From Microbacterium testaceum StLB037 (GTDB lineage Bacteria > Actinomycetota > Actinomycetes > Actinomycetales > Microbacteriaceae), in contig NZ_FNJN01000004.1 in NCBI RefSeq assembly GCF_900104345.1, positions 310,802 to 374,801 of the forward strand: a stretch of DNA of 64,000 nt, read 5' to 3'. Under the pieces are notes generated by a model, which saw only the letters and a program-made list of their open reading frames with translations, searched no databases and was not told where the DNA came from. How positions within the stretch are numbered: the stretch's first letter is position 1; each line of letters begins with the position of its first letter. The position numbers were made by a program, and so were the translations under genes. Positions 18,003 to 25,210 of the stretch are shown here, piece after piece.

Positions 18003-19708
18003 GACCGCACCTGCCGTCCGCGTGCGCGCGAGGGGTCAGAATCTGTCGCCTGGGACCCCGTTGAAGCGACAGATTCCGACCCCTCACGCGAAAGGGACGG
18101 GGGCGTGAGCTCGACCACCTCGTCGGCGATCGCGCGGGCGGAGCGTCGGTGCGAGACGAGGAGCACGCCGCGGCCGGCGTCGGCCTCGCGGCGGAGGGTC
18201 TTCCACAGGTGGGCCTCGGTGTCGGCATCCAGGGCGCTGGAGGGCTCGTCGAGCACGAGCACCGGCACCGCGCCGATTCGCGCGCGGTACAGGGCCCGCG
18301 CGACGGCGACGCGTTGCGCCTGGCCGCCCGAGAGGCCCGCTCCTCCCGCACCGAGCACGATCCCGGGGCCGATGTCGGATGCGCCCGCGTCGGCCAGGGC
18401 GGCGGAGATGCACCCGGAGTCGAGGGGTGACCCGAGCGACACGTTCTCGGCGACCGTGCCCGATGCCAGCCCCGGCCGCTGGCCCGCCCAGGCGACCGCG
18501 TCGCGGGCGTGCGAGACGGAGACGCCGTCGACGCGCACCTGGCCGTCGTACGCGACGTACCCGAGGAGAGCGGCGATCAGCGACGACTTCCCGACGCCGC
18601 TCGGGCCGGTCACGAGCACCACCCTTCCGGGCCCTACCGACAGCGATACGCGGGGCAGCGCGTGTCCCTCGCGGTGCACCCGGACCCCCTCGAGCGTCAC
18701 CGTCGATCCGAGCGTCGAGGTCATGGCATCCGGACCCCGCTCTTCTCGAGCGGAGCGCGCGGCGTCGAGCGTGTCGAAGATCTCGTCGGTCGCCGCGACC
18801 CCCTCGGACGCGGCGTGGAACTGCACGCCCACCTGGCGCAGGGGCAGGTACGCCTCGGGGGCGAGCAGCAGCACGAACAGACCGACGAGCAGGCTCAGAT
18901 CGCCCGAGAGCAGGCGGAAGCCGATGGTGACCGCCACGATCGCGACCGAGATCGAGGCCAGGAACTCCAGTGCGAACCCCGACAGGAACGACACGCGCAG
19001 CACCGTCATCGTCTCGCGCTTGTAGTCGCGCGTGATCGTCTCGATCGAGTCCGCCGCGCGATGCTGCCGACCGAAGGCCTTGAGGGTGCCGAGGCCTTCG
19101 ACGGTGTCGGCGAAGCGCGCGGCCAGGCGGCCGAGGGTGCGGTACTGCTTCTGCTGCACGCCGCGGGTCGCCCAGCCGATCAGCACCATGAACAGGGGGA
19201 TCAGGGGGATCGTGAGCACAACGATCAGGCCCGACAGCGGGTCGGCGAGCGTGATCGCCCCGATGAGGATCGGCATCGTGATGGCGGTGGCGACCAGCTG
19301 CGGCAGGTACCGGCCGAAGTAGGCGTCGAGCGCCTCGAGACCGTGGCCCGCCGTGACCGCGAGCGAGGCGGCATTGCGGCGAGCGAGCCAGGCGGGGCCG
19401 AGGCGTCCGACCGCGCCGATCACGGCCGCCCGCAGCTGCAGCGACGCCGCGGCCGCCCCCCGGGCCGACACGCGCTCCGAGGCCGCCCCGAGGAGCCCGC
19501 GGAGCAGGACGAGGGATGCCGCGACCCCGACGAACCCCCACAGCTCGCCGACCGGTCGGCCCGCGATGACGCCGACCAGGGCGCTGGTGAGCGCCCAGGC
19601 GAATCCGATGATCGTGCCCGTCTGGGCGAGGACGATCGCCGCGGTCACCGCGAAGAAGCCGCGGGAGGCGGTGGCGTAACGGAGCAGCCGGGGGTCGACG
19701 GGTTTCAT
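17999..19708 (-). CDS. cydD: Thiol-reductant ABC exporter subunit CydD, with palindrome-encoded C-terminus
   Basis: A 569-residue partner of CydC. A membrane part spans about residues 1-310; the ATPase has Walker A GPSGVGKSS (near 369), signature LSGGQAQRVAVARAL (near 462) and Walker B VLVLDEPSSALDAD (near 488). After the ATPase ends with the READAGRGVLLVSHR and ELTPPSL segments, the last about 30 residues are unlike CydD and are mostly encoded by a 64-bp palindromic repeat (SREGSESVAS...ATDSDPSR). The same element is in the helicase at 40191-42785. It is 7 bp downstream of cydB. The tail probably does not affect ATPase function, since it lies beyond the domain. Confidence 0.9.
   Translation of the reverse strand: MKPVDPRLLRYATASRGFFAVTAAIVLAQTGTIIGFAWALTSALVGVIAGRPVGELWGFVGVAASLVLLRGLLGAASERVSARGAAAASLQLRAAVIGAVGRLGPAWLARRNAASLAVTAGHGLEALDAYFGRYLPQLVATAITMPILIGAITLADPLSGLIVVLTIPLIPLFMVLIGWATRGVQQKQYRTLGRLAARFADTVEGLGTLKAFGRQHRAADSIETITRDYKRETMTVLRVSFLSGFALEFLASISVAIVAVTIGFRLLSGDLSLLVGLFVLLLAPEAYLPLRQVGVQFHAASEGVAATDEIFDTLDAARSAREERGPDAMTSTLGSTVTLEGVRVHREGHALPRVSLSVGPGRVVLVTGPSGVGKSSLIAALLGYVAYDGQVRVDGVSVSHARDAVAWAGQRPGLASGTVAENVSLGSPLDSGCISAALADAGASDIGPGIVLGAGGAGLSGGQAQRVAVARALYRARIGAVPVLVLDEPSSALDADTEAHLWKTLRREADAGRGVLLVSHRRSARAIADEVVELTPPSLSREGSESVASTGSQATDSDPSRARGRQVRS
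18027..18090. repeat. 64-bp palindromic coding element, copy 1 (in cydD)
   Basis: Two arms of about 24 bp (18027-18049 and 18066-18090) are near-perfect inverted repeats around a loop of about 16 bp. The outer part is a GAGGGGTC...GACCCCTC pair and the inner part CTGTCGC...GCGACAG. On the cydD strand it is translated as SREGSESVAS, a short loop, then ATDSDPSR. Copy 2 is at 41666-41729. Confidence 0.85.
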
Positions 19709-19715
19709 GACGGTC

Positions 19716-20747
19716 TCAGTGGGCGACGAGCGCGGCCTTCTCGATGCGGGCGCGGGTGACGCGCTTGCGGAACACCCAGTACGTCCAGCCCTGGTACGCC
19801 AGGATCAGCGGCAGGAAGATCAGCGCCGCCCAGCTCATGATCGTGAGCGTGTAGTCGGTGCTCGAGGCGTTGTCGATCGTGAGGCTCGAGCCCGCGGCGA
19901 GCGTCGAGGGCATGACGTTCGGGAAGAGGGCGAAGAACAGGGCGGCGACGGCGGCGACGATCGTCACGGCGCCGAGGGTGAAGGCGGTGCCTTCGCGATC
20001 ACGGAGGTTCGCGATCCACGACCCGATGAGGGTCAGGGCGGCGACACCGGCCAGGGCGACGACACCGAGTAGCAGGGGCGCCTCCGCATTCGCGGCGTTC
20101 ACGATCGTCCAGCCGAGGAACAGGGCGGCCAGCGCGATGGCCAGCACTCCCGCCTTCTTCGCGAGCGAGCGGGCGTCGGCGCGCACCTGGCCGTCGGTCT
20201 TGAGGGCCACGAAGTACACCCCGTGCACGAAGAACAGGGTGAGGGTCGTGAGCCCGCCCAGGATGCCGTAGGGGTTGAGCAGCGTCAGCACGGTGCCGAC
20301 GTACTCGTGGCCGGCGTCGAGGGGGACCCCCTGCACGATGTTGGCGAAGGCGACGCCCCACAGGAACGCCGGGGCGGCCGAGCCGAAGAAGATCATGCGG
20401 TCGAACGCGCGCTTCCATTTCAGCGAGTCGCGCTGGTGGCGGTACTCGAACGAGACGCCGCGGGCGATCAGGGCGATGAGGATCGCGAGCAGCGGCAGGT
20501 AGAACCCGCTGAACAGGGTCGCGTACCACTCGGGGAACGAGGCGAACAGGGCGGCGCCGGCGACGATCACCCAGGTCTCGTTGAGGTCCCAGACGGGGCC
20601 GATGGTGTTGATGATCTGCCGGCGGGCGATGTCGTCCTTGCCGAGGAACGGGATCGACATGCCGACGCCGAAGTCGAAGCCGTCGAGCACGAAGTAGCCC
20701 ACGAAGAGGAAGGCGACGATCCAGAACCAGAGGTATGCGAGGTCCAT
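19716..20747 (-). CDS. cydB: Cytochrome bd oxidase subunit II CydB
   Basis: A 343-residue polytopic membrane protein, subunit II of the cytochrome bd quinol oxidase. The N-terminal LAYLWFWIVAFLFVGYFVLDGFDFGVGM is a textbook CydB start, followed by GPVWDLNETWVIVAGAALFASFPEWYATLFSGFYLPL. It supports CydA in high-affinity oxygen reduction at the cytoplasmic membrane. It starts 9 bp after cydA and ends 7 bp before cydD, so all four cyd genes look like one transcript. Confidence 0.96.
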   Translation of the reverse strand: MDLAYLWFWIVAFLFVGYFVLDGFDFGVGMSIPFLGKDDIARRQIINTIGPVWDLNETWVIVAGAALFASFPEWYATLFSGFYLPLLAILIALIARGVSFEYRHQRDSLKWKRAFDRMIFFGSAAPAFLWGVAFANIVQGVPLDAGHEYVGTVLTLLNPYGILGGLTTLTLFFVHGVYFVALKTDGQVRADARSLAKKAGVLAIALAALFLGWTIVNAANAEAPLLLGVVALAGVAALTLIGSWIANLRDREGTAFTLGAVTIVAAVAALFFALFPNVMPSTLAAGSSLTIDNASSTDYTLTIMSWAALIFLPLILAYQGWTYWVFRKRVTRARIEKAALVAH

Positions 20748-20756
20748 GAGGGGCTC

Positions 20757-22196
20757 CTAGTAGACCGTGGTCGGGGTGTTCTCGACCGAGTCGTCGTGTT
20801 CGGCATCGGGGTCGGGCAGCGGCTCGGGGCCCTTCTGCGCGAACTTCACGATGAGACCGAACTCGACGATTGCGAGGGTGAGGTAGACGAGGGTGAAGGC
20901 GACGAGCGAGATCAGCACGCTCCAGCCGGGCACGCTCGGCGAGACGCCGTCCTGCGTGAGCATCAGGCCGAACACGATCCAGGGCTGACGGCCCATCTCG
21001 GTGAACACCCACCCGACGAGGCTCGCGAGCATCGGCAGGGGAGCGGCCCAGATCGCGACGCGCCACATCCAGCCGGCGACGGGGCGCTTGGCCTTCTTGC
21101 GGGTGACCCACAGGCCGACGACGCTGACGAGCGCCGCGATGCCGCCGAGGGCGATCATCCAGCGGAACGCCCAGTAGGTGACCCACAGCACGGGGGCGAA
21201 GTTGCCGTCGACCTGGTCGGCGAACTGGGGGAACATCTGCTGGCTGTAGAGGGTGTTGAGGTCGTTGATGCCCTCGACGCAACCGTCGAGCGAGTGCGTC
21301 GACAGGATGCTGAGCAGGAACGGCACGCGGATGCTGAACAGTTCGCTCGTTCCGTCCGGCGTGCCGAGCGTGAAGATCGAGAACGAGGCATCCTGCCCGC
21401 AGACGGTGTTGAAGGTCGCTTCGGCCGCCGCCATCTTCATCGGCTGGGTCGCGACCATCACGAGGCTCAGCTGGTCGCCGACGATAGCGACGAGGACGAA
21501 CGACACCACCGTCGACCACAGTCCGAAGCGGAGCGTCTTGCGCATCATCTCGGTGTTGCGCCCGCGTGCCATGTGCCAGGCCGAGACCGCGACGATGACC
21601 ATGGCCGCGAACATCCAGCCCGCGAAGATCGTGTGGGGGAAGGCCGCGAGGGCGACGGGGTTGGTGAGCATCGCCCAGAAGTCGACGAGCTCGGCGCGGT
21701 GGCCGTCCGCCGACATCTGGTACCCGACCGGGTTCTGCATGAAGGCGTTGGCGGCGATGATGAAGTACGCCGACAGGGTGGCGCCGATCGACGCCATCCA
21801 GATGCTCGCGAGGTGGGCGAGGCGGGGGAGCTTGTCCCACCCGAAGATCCAGAGGCCGATGAAGGTCGCCTCGAGGAAGAAGGCGAGCAGGCCCTCGAAG
21901 GCGAGCGGGGCGCCGAAGACGTCGCCGACGAAGCGGGAATAGGCCGACCAGTTCATGCCGAACTGGAACTCCTGGACGATGCCGGTGACCACGCCCATCG
22001 CGAAGTTGATCAGGAAGATCTTCCCGAAGAAGCGCGTGATGTGCAGCCACCGCACGTCTCCCGTGCGGTACCAGACCGTCTGGAAGATCGCCACGGCGAG
22101 CGACATTCCCAGGGTCAGGGGCACGAAGAGGAAGTGGTACAGCGTCGTCAACCCGAACTGCCAGCGGGCGAGGGCGAGGGGGTCGAGCCACTCCAT
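20757..22196 (-). CDS. cydA: Cytochrome bd oxidase subunit I CydA
   Basis: A 479-residue subunit I that carries the haems and the quinol site. The N-terminal LALARWQFGLTTLYHFLFVPLTLGM includes the haem-ligand histidine of the family, and the GRQPW motif (near residue 400) is present in TEMGRQPWIVFGLM. The ATG at 22196 is preferred over the longer frame to 22238 because it has GGAGG six bases upstream and matches family N-termini. It heads the cydABDC operon. A 15-bp palindrome lies 27 bp upstream, and a PadR gene is divergent. Confidence 0.95.
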   Translation of the reverse strand: MEWLDPLALARWQFGLTTLYHFLFVPLTLGMSLAVAIFQTVWYRTGDVRWLHITRFFGKIFLINFAMGVVTGIVQEFQFGMNWSAYSRFVGDVFGAPLAFEGLLAFFLEATFIGLWIFGWDKLPRLAHLASIWMASIGATLSAYFIIAANAFMQNPVGYQMSADGHRAELVDFWAMLTNPVALAAFPHTIFAGWMFAAMVIVAVSAWHMARGRNTEMMRKTLRFGLWSTVVSFVLVAIVGDQLSLVMVATQPMKMAAAEATFNTVCGQDASFSIFTLGTPDGTSELFSIRVPFLLSILSTHSLDGCVEGINDLNTLYSQQMFPQFADQVDGNFAPVLWVTYWAFRWMIALGGIAALVSVVGLWVTRKKAKRPVAGWMWRVAIWAAPLPMLASLVGWVFTEMGRQPWIVFGLMLTQDGVSPSVPGWSVLISLVAFTLVYLTLAIVEFGLIVKFAQKGPEPLPDPDAEHDDSVENTPTTVY

Positions 22197-22222
22197 CAGG
22201 AGCCTCCGATCGAACCGGATTG

Positions 22223-22237
22223 TGTGGTCAGACCACA
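22223..22237. promoter_or_regulatory. 15-bp palindrome upstream of cydA (GntR/FadR-like operator)
   Basis: TGTGGTC-A-GACCACA is a perfect 7-1-7 palindrome between cydA and the padR gene. Its TGGTC-n-GACCA core matches the known form of FadR-subfamily GntR operators. It is an operator candidate for cyd expression, but no GntR gene is in the window. Confidence 0.5.
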
Positions 22238-22288
22238 TGCTACGCCGGGGCTCCGCGGCGCGTCGGGGGATCCCTCGGCGTCGAACGA

Positions 22289-22294
22289 TATACT
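22289..22294 (+). promoter_or_regulatory. Probable -10 element of the padR gene
   Basis: TATACT lies 33 bp before the GTG start of the PadR-family gene, in a locally AT-richer stretch. It fits an extended actinobacterial -10 hexamer; the -35 is not clear. Confidence 0.4.
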
Positions 22295-22327
22295 CGGCAA
22301 GTCATTTCAGACCCGCCAGGAGGCGTC

Positions 22328-22873
22328 GTGTCCGTTCGTCTGAGCCTGCTCGCGATCCTCGATCGCGGCGCCTGTTACGGCTCGCAGCTGCGCGCCGAGT
22401 ACGAACGGCGCACGGGGGCACGGGTCAACGTCGGGCAGGTGTACACCACCCTCGAACGCCTCGAGCGCGACGGCCTCGTCCAGGGCGCCGGCATCGACGA
22501 CGAGGCGCGCGTGCTCTGGGACCTGACGGACGACGGCCGCGCCGAGGCGCGAGCCTGGTTGTCCGGTGCCTCGCTGGTCGAGGGTCGCGACGACGTCGCC
22601 CTCAAGCTCGCGCTGGCGGTGACGCTCCCCGGGGCCGACGTCCCCGGCATCCTGTCGGTGCAACGCGACGCGACCCGCGCGGCGCTCGCCGAGGTCGACG
22701 AGGAGCTGCCGGATGCCGTGCCCGCGGCGATCGTGCGCGCGGCGCGCCGCGAGAGGCTCGAGGCGGACCTGCGCTGGCTCGACGAGGTCGAGGAGCTCGC
22801 CGCCGGAGCGGAGTCCTTCGACCTGTCCGAGGACCGTCCGCGCCGCGGGCGACCCGCGCGTAGCGCCGTCTGA
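22328..22873 (+). CDS. PadR-family transcriptional regulator
   Basis: A 181-residue PadR regulator. The N-terminal winged helix is clear: LSLLAILDRGACYGSQLRAEYERRTG, then VNVGQVYTTLERLERDGLV and the wing DDEARVLWDLTDDGRAEA. The C-terminal half is a charged coiled-coil region as in PadR-s1/Vir-type dimerisation helices. It starts at GTG 22328 with AGGAGG at 22317-22322. It is divergent from cydABDC, so it may regulate that operon in response to an unknown ligand; this is inferred from position only. Confidence 0.9.
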   Translation: MSVRLSLLAILDRGACYGSQLRAEYERRTGARVNVGQVYTTLERLERDGLVQGAGIDDEARVLWDLTDDGRAEARAWLSGASLVEGRDDVALKLALAVTLPGADVPGILSVQRDATRAALAEVDEELPDAVPAAIVRAARRERLEADLRWLDEVEELAAGAESFDLSEDRPRRGRPARSAV

Positions 22874-22973
22874 CCCGGCGTATCGCCGTTTCGCCATTAC
22901 GTCAAGGGCGGCGCGGATCAGGGGGCGACAGCGCACTGTGAGAACACCCCGGTACGACTCAAGGAGTTCTCGC

Positions 22974-23267
22974 ATGGTCATGGAAGCACCCCTCAGTCGA
23001 CCGGGATCGTCGAAGGGCGCCCGTGCGGCGGCGAAAGCCGGGGCGACACCGCTCGCGGCCCCTCCCGCTCTCACCGAGATCCCGTGGACGCGCATCGACC
23101 TCGACCTGTACGAGGTCGCCCGCGAGGGGTACATCGTCGGGTACGTCGAGGTCGTCGGTGCCGTCTTCGTGGCGCTCGGCGGCCCGCGCTACGACCGCGC
23201 CGTCGAGGTGTCGCAGCACATGACCTTCCACGCGGCGGTCGACGCCCTGGTGCGTCGCGTCCTCTGA
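22974..23267 (+). CDS. Small conserved-type hypothetical protein
   Basis: A 97-residue protein that I do not recognise. The first about 40 residues are Ala/Gly/Pro-rich and probably disordered. The rest (IDLDLYEVAREGYIVGYVEVVGAVFVALGGPRYDRAVEV) is compact with alternating hydrophobics, which suggests a small folded domain. The ATG at 22974 has AAGGAG 8 bp upstream, which supports real translation, and codon use matches the neighbours. It stands between padR and the convergent copper genes. Confidence 0.65.
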   Translation: MVMEAPLSRPGSSKGARAAAKAGATPLAAPPALTEIPWTRIDLDLYEVAREGYIVGYVEVVGAVFVALGGPRYDRAVEVSQHMTFHAAVDALVRRVL

Positions 23268-23308
23268 GCCCGCCTGCGTGGTGACGCCGGTCGTCGGTGC
23301 GTCCTCGG

Positions 23309-23650
23309 TCAGCGGACCAGCGTGTAGCCCGCTTCGTCGATCGCGGCGCTCAGGGCGGCCTGGTCGGCCGCGCCCGTCGAGGTGATGCGTACGAGCGACG
23401 CGTCATCCGCGCGCAGGTCGATGTCGACGACCTCCACGCCGTCGAGGGCATTGAGCTCTTCGGTCACCGCGCGCACGCAGTGGTCGCAGGTCATCCCCTC
23501 GACGCGGAGGACCGTCGAGGCCCCCGCGTCCGCGCGGGAGGGGGAGGCGGGGGATGCCGCGGCCCCGTGGCCGCACCCGCATCCGTCGCCGCAGCCGCCG
23601 CCGGAGGAGCGGGGCGAGGTGAGGCCGAGGTCGATGCGCTGTTCGGTCAT
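23309..23650 (-). CDS. Heavy-metal-associated (HMA) domain protein, CopZ-like
   Basis: A 113-residue protein with a cysteine/histidine-rich N-terminus (GGGCGDGCGCGHG, near residue 18) and a C-terminal HMA domain carrying the metal site GMTCDHC (near 52-58). It is probably a copper chaperone. It sits 9 bp downstream of the csoR-type repressor and is likely co-transcribed with it. The extra Cys/His cluster may be a second metal site. No copper-exporting ATPase gene is next to it in this window. Confidence 0.88.
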   Translation of the reverse strand: MTEQRIDLGLTSPRSSGGGCGDGCGCGHGAAASPASPSRADAGASTVLRVEGMTCDHCVRAVTEELNALDGVEVVDIDLRADDASLVRITSTGAADQAALSAAIDEAGYTLVR

Positions 23651-23659
23651 GGGTTCTCC

Positions 23660-23941
23660 TTACGAGCGGACCAGCCGGGCGATGGCCTGGTTGGCTTCTT
23701 TGAGCTTCTCTTCCGCGACGGGGCCGCCCTGCGCGGCGGCTTCGGCGACGCAGTGGGACAGGTGATCGTCGAGCAGGGAGAGGGCGACGTTCTCGAGCGC
23801 CTTCGTCACCGCCGAGACCTGGGTGAGGATGTCGATGCAGTACTGGTCGTCGTCGACCATGCGCGCGATGCCGCGCACCTGGCCCTCGGCCCGTCGCAGG
23901 CGCTTGAGGAGGTCGTCCTTGTGGCCCTCGTATCCGTGCAT
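23660..23941 (-). CDS. csoR: CsoR-family copper-sensing repressor
   Basis: A 93-residue all-helical repressor. The Cu(I) ligands of the CsoR family are in place: Cys35, His60 and Cys64. The ATG at 23941 is close to the family's usual start; the longer frame upstream has no support. A CsoR-type operator (23951-23967) lies a few bases upstream, and a half-site overlaps the start codon, so it very likely represses itself and the CopZ-like gene. Copper binding releases it from DNA. Binding of another metal or of sulfide-type ligands is possible in the wider family. Confidence 0.9.
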   Translation of the reverse strand: MHGYEGHKDDLLKRLRRAEGQVRGIARMVDDDQYCIDILTQVSAVTKALENVALSLLDDHLSHCVAEAAAQGGPVAEEKLKEANQAIARLVRS

Positions 23942-23950
23942 ACCCCGATG

Positions 23951-23967
23951 ATACCCCCGTGGGGTAT
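23951..23967. promoter_or_regulatory. CsoR-type operator
   Basis: ATACCCC-CGT-GGGGTAT is a perfect 7-3-7 palindrome 9 bp upstream of csoR. The TACCCC...GGGGTA form is that known for CsoR operators. A partial copy (GCATACCCC) overlaps the csoR start codon. Confidence 0.85.
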
Positions 23968-24080
23968 GCATAGCACCGTCCCCGGTCCTGTCAACCCCCT
24001 CGGAATCCTCGGCTCGCGGGCGGATGGTCGAACCATCAGGAGGTCGACATGTTCTCTCGTCGCACCGGTGGTGGTCAGCG

Positions 24081-24254
24081 ATGACCGCCGATCCCTTCCC
24101 CACCGGCCCCCATCGCCCCGTGCGCATCCCGCACCTGCCCCCGCTGCGCTCGCAACGGCGAGAATCGAAGGATGACGCGAACACTGGCAGCGCTTCCGGG
24201 CGCCGCCCGGAGGCTGTGCCTCAGCCGAAGAAACGGCGAGATCTGCACCCGTGA
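24081..24254 (+). CDS. Possible 57-residue ORF, translationally coupled to a tiny leader
   Basis: An 11-residue ORF (24049-24084) with a perfect AGGAGG five bases upstream ends in ATGA, whose ATG at 24081 opens this frame. Codons up to about 24175 have the high third-position GC of real genes; beyond that the preference is lost and the better-supported 24172 gene begins in another frame. It could be a short leader peptide, a frameshifted 5' part of the next gene, or chance. Confidence 0.3.
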   Translation: MTADPFPTGPHRPVRIPHLPPLRSQRRESKDDANTGSASGRRPEAVPQPKKRRDLHP

Positions 24255-24534
24255 GGACGGCCACCGCGGCCTTCACCACCGCACCGGCGGACGCCTGCTG
24301 TGGAACGACCTGCAGGCGGACCCGCCGGAGTGCGCCGCGGCCGGGACCCCCGCCGAACCCGCCCCGGTCCTCGACGACGGGTTCCCCGGCGGCCGCGCGC
24401 TGTGCCCCGTCTGTTGGGCGTTCGTGAGCCGCGACGGCGAGGGCCTCCTGGAGCCACACGATTCGTGGCGCGGCGACGAATCGCGCTCCGAAGCCGATCG
24501 CCGTCGCGAGTGGTTCAACGCGTACGGCTGGTGA
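24172..24534 (+). CDS. Small Cys/His-containing hypothetical protein
   Basis: A 120-residue protein of unknown function. It has a CTREDGHRGLHH motif (near residue 25), the pattern C-x4-GHxGxH seen in many short actinobacterial proteins, and a CPVCW near 78, so a bound metal is possible. It ends in a conserved-looking REWFNAYGW. The ATG follows AAGG directly, which is a weak start signal. The last 20 bp overlap the convergent ABC ATPase gene end to end. Confidence 0.55.
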   Translation: MTRTLAALPGAARRLCLSRRNGEICTREDGHRGLHHRTGGRLLWNDLQADPPECAAAGTPAEPAPVLDDGFPGGRALCPVCWAFVSRDGEGLLEPHDSWRGDESRSEADRRREWFNAYGW

Positions 24535-25210
24535 CGAGGGCCGCCCGCCCGTCGACGACCTCGACCATCTCGTCGAGGGCATGGGCGTGTACCAGATCGT
24601 GCGTCACCAGAAGGGTCGCCGTCTCGCGCTCGCGCGTCAGCCGCGACAGCAACGCCATGATCTCGGTGCCCCGGGCGCTGTCGAGGGCGCTCGTCGGCTC
24701 GTCCACCAGCAGCACCCGCGGCTCGTGCGCGAGGGCGCGGGCGATCGCCACGCGTTGGCGCTGACCACCTGACAGATGTGCGGGACGACGGTCCGCGACG
24801 GCGCCGAGCCCGACCGCGTCCAGCAGCTCGTCGACCCGCGAGCGCACCATAGAGCGTCGCTCGCGCCGACCGGAGCCCCCGAGCTCCGCCATCACCCGCA
24901 CCTGCTCACGGGCGGTGAGGGCGGGAAGCAGCTGGGGCTGCTGGAACACGATCCCGATGCGATCGCGTCGCAGCGCCGTCGCTCCCGAGGCGCTGAGCCG
25001 GGTGGCATCCGTTCCCGCGACGATCACCCGTCCGGAGTCGGGACGGATCAGGGTGGCGGCGAGGGCCAACAGGCTGGACTTGCCCGATCCCGAGGGACCG
25101 GTGATGCCGGTGACGATCCCCGGCCGTCCCTCCAGCGTGACGCGGTCGACGGCGGTGACGCGGGCGTCTCCGTCGGGGTAGGTGAGGGTGACGTCGTCGA
25201 GAAGGATCAT
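24515..25210 (-). CDS. ABC transporter ATP-binding protein (LolD/MacB type)
   Basis: A 231-residue ABC ATPase. Walker A GPSGSGKSS (near residue 39), Q-loop region GIVFQQPQLLPAL (near 85), signature LSGGQRQRVAIARAL (near 145) and Walker B VLLVDEPTSALD (near 165) are intact. It is of the LolD/MacB/FtsE type that works with FtsX-like permeases, and its start overlaps that permease's stop by 4 nt. Such pairs in Gram-positives export peptides or antibiotics or act as mechanotransmission systems. The cargo is unknown. Confidence 0.9.
   Translation of the reverse strand: MILLDDVTLTYPDGDARVTAVDRVTLEGRPGIVTGITGPSGSGKSSLLALAATLIRPDSGRVIVAGTDATRLSASGATALRRDRIGIVFQQPQLLPALTAREQVRVMAELGGSGRRERRSMVRSRVDELLDAVGLGAVADRRPAHLSGGQRQRVAIARALAHEPRVLLVDEPTSALDSARGTEIMALLSRLTRERETATLLVTHDLVHAHALDEMVEVVDGRAALVTSRTR

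Noticed and set aside
18027..18090. The palindrome as an intrinsic terminator between cydD and cydC
   Set aside because: It is inside the coding frame of cydD, a second copy is in the middle of a helicase gene, and there is no T-run; termination there would cut both proteins.
16074..19025. A 983-codon open frame on the plus strand, opposite cydC and cydD
   Set aside because: Low-complexity Arg/Gly/Glu/Ala composition, no ribosome binding site, and the other strand encodes intact ABC transporters.
20223..22343. A 706-codon open frame on the plus strand, opposite cydA and cydB
   Set aside because: Shadow of two well-conserved membrane subunits; composition is glutamate/arginine/histidine-rich without any motif.
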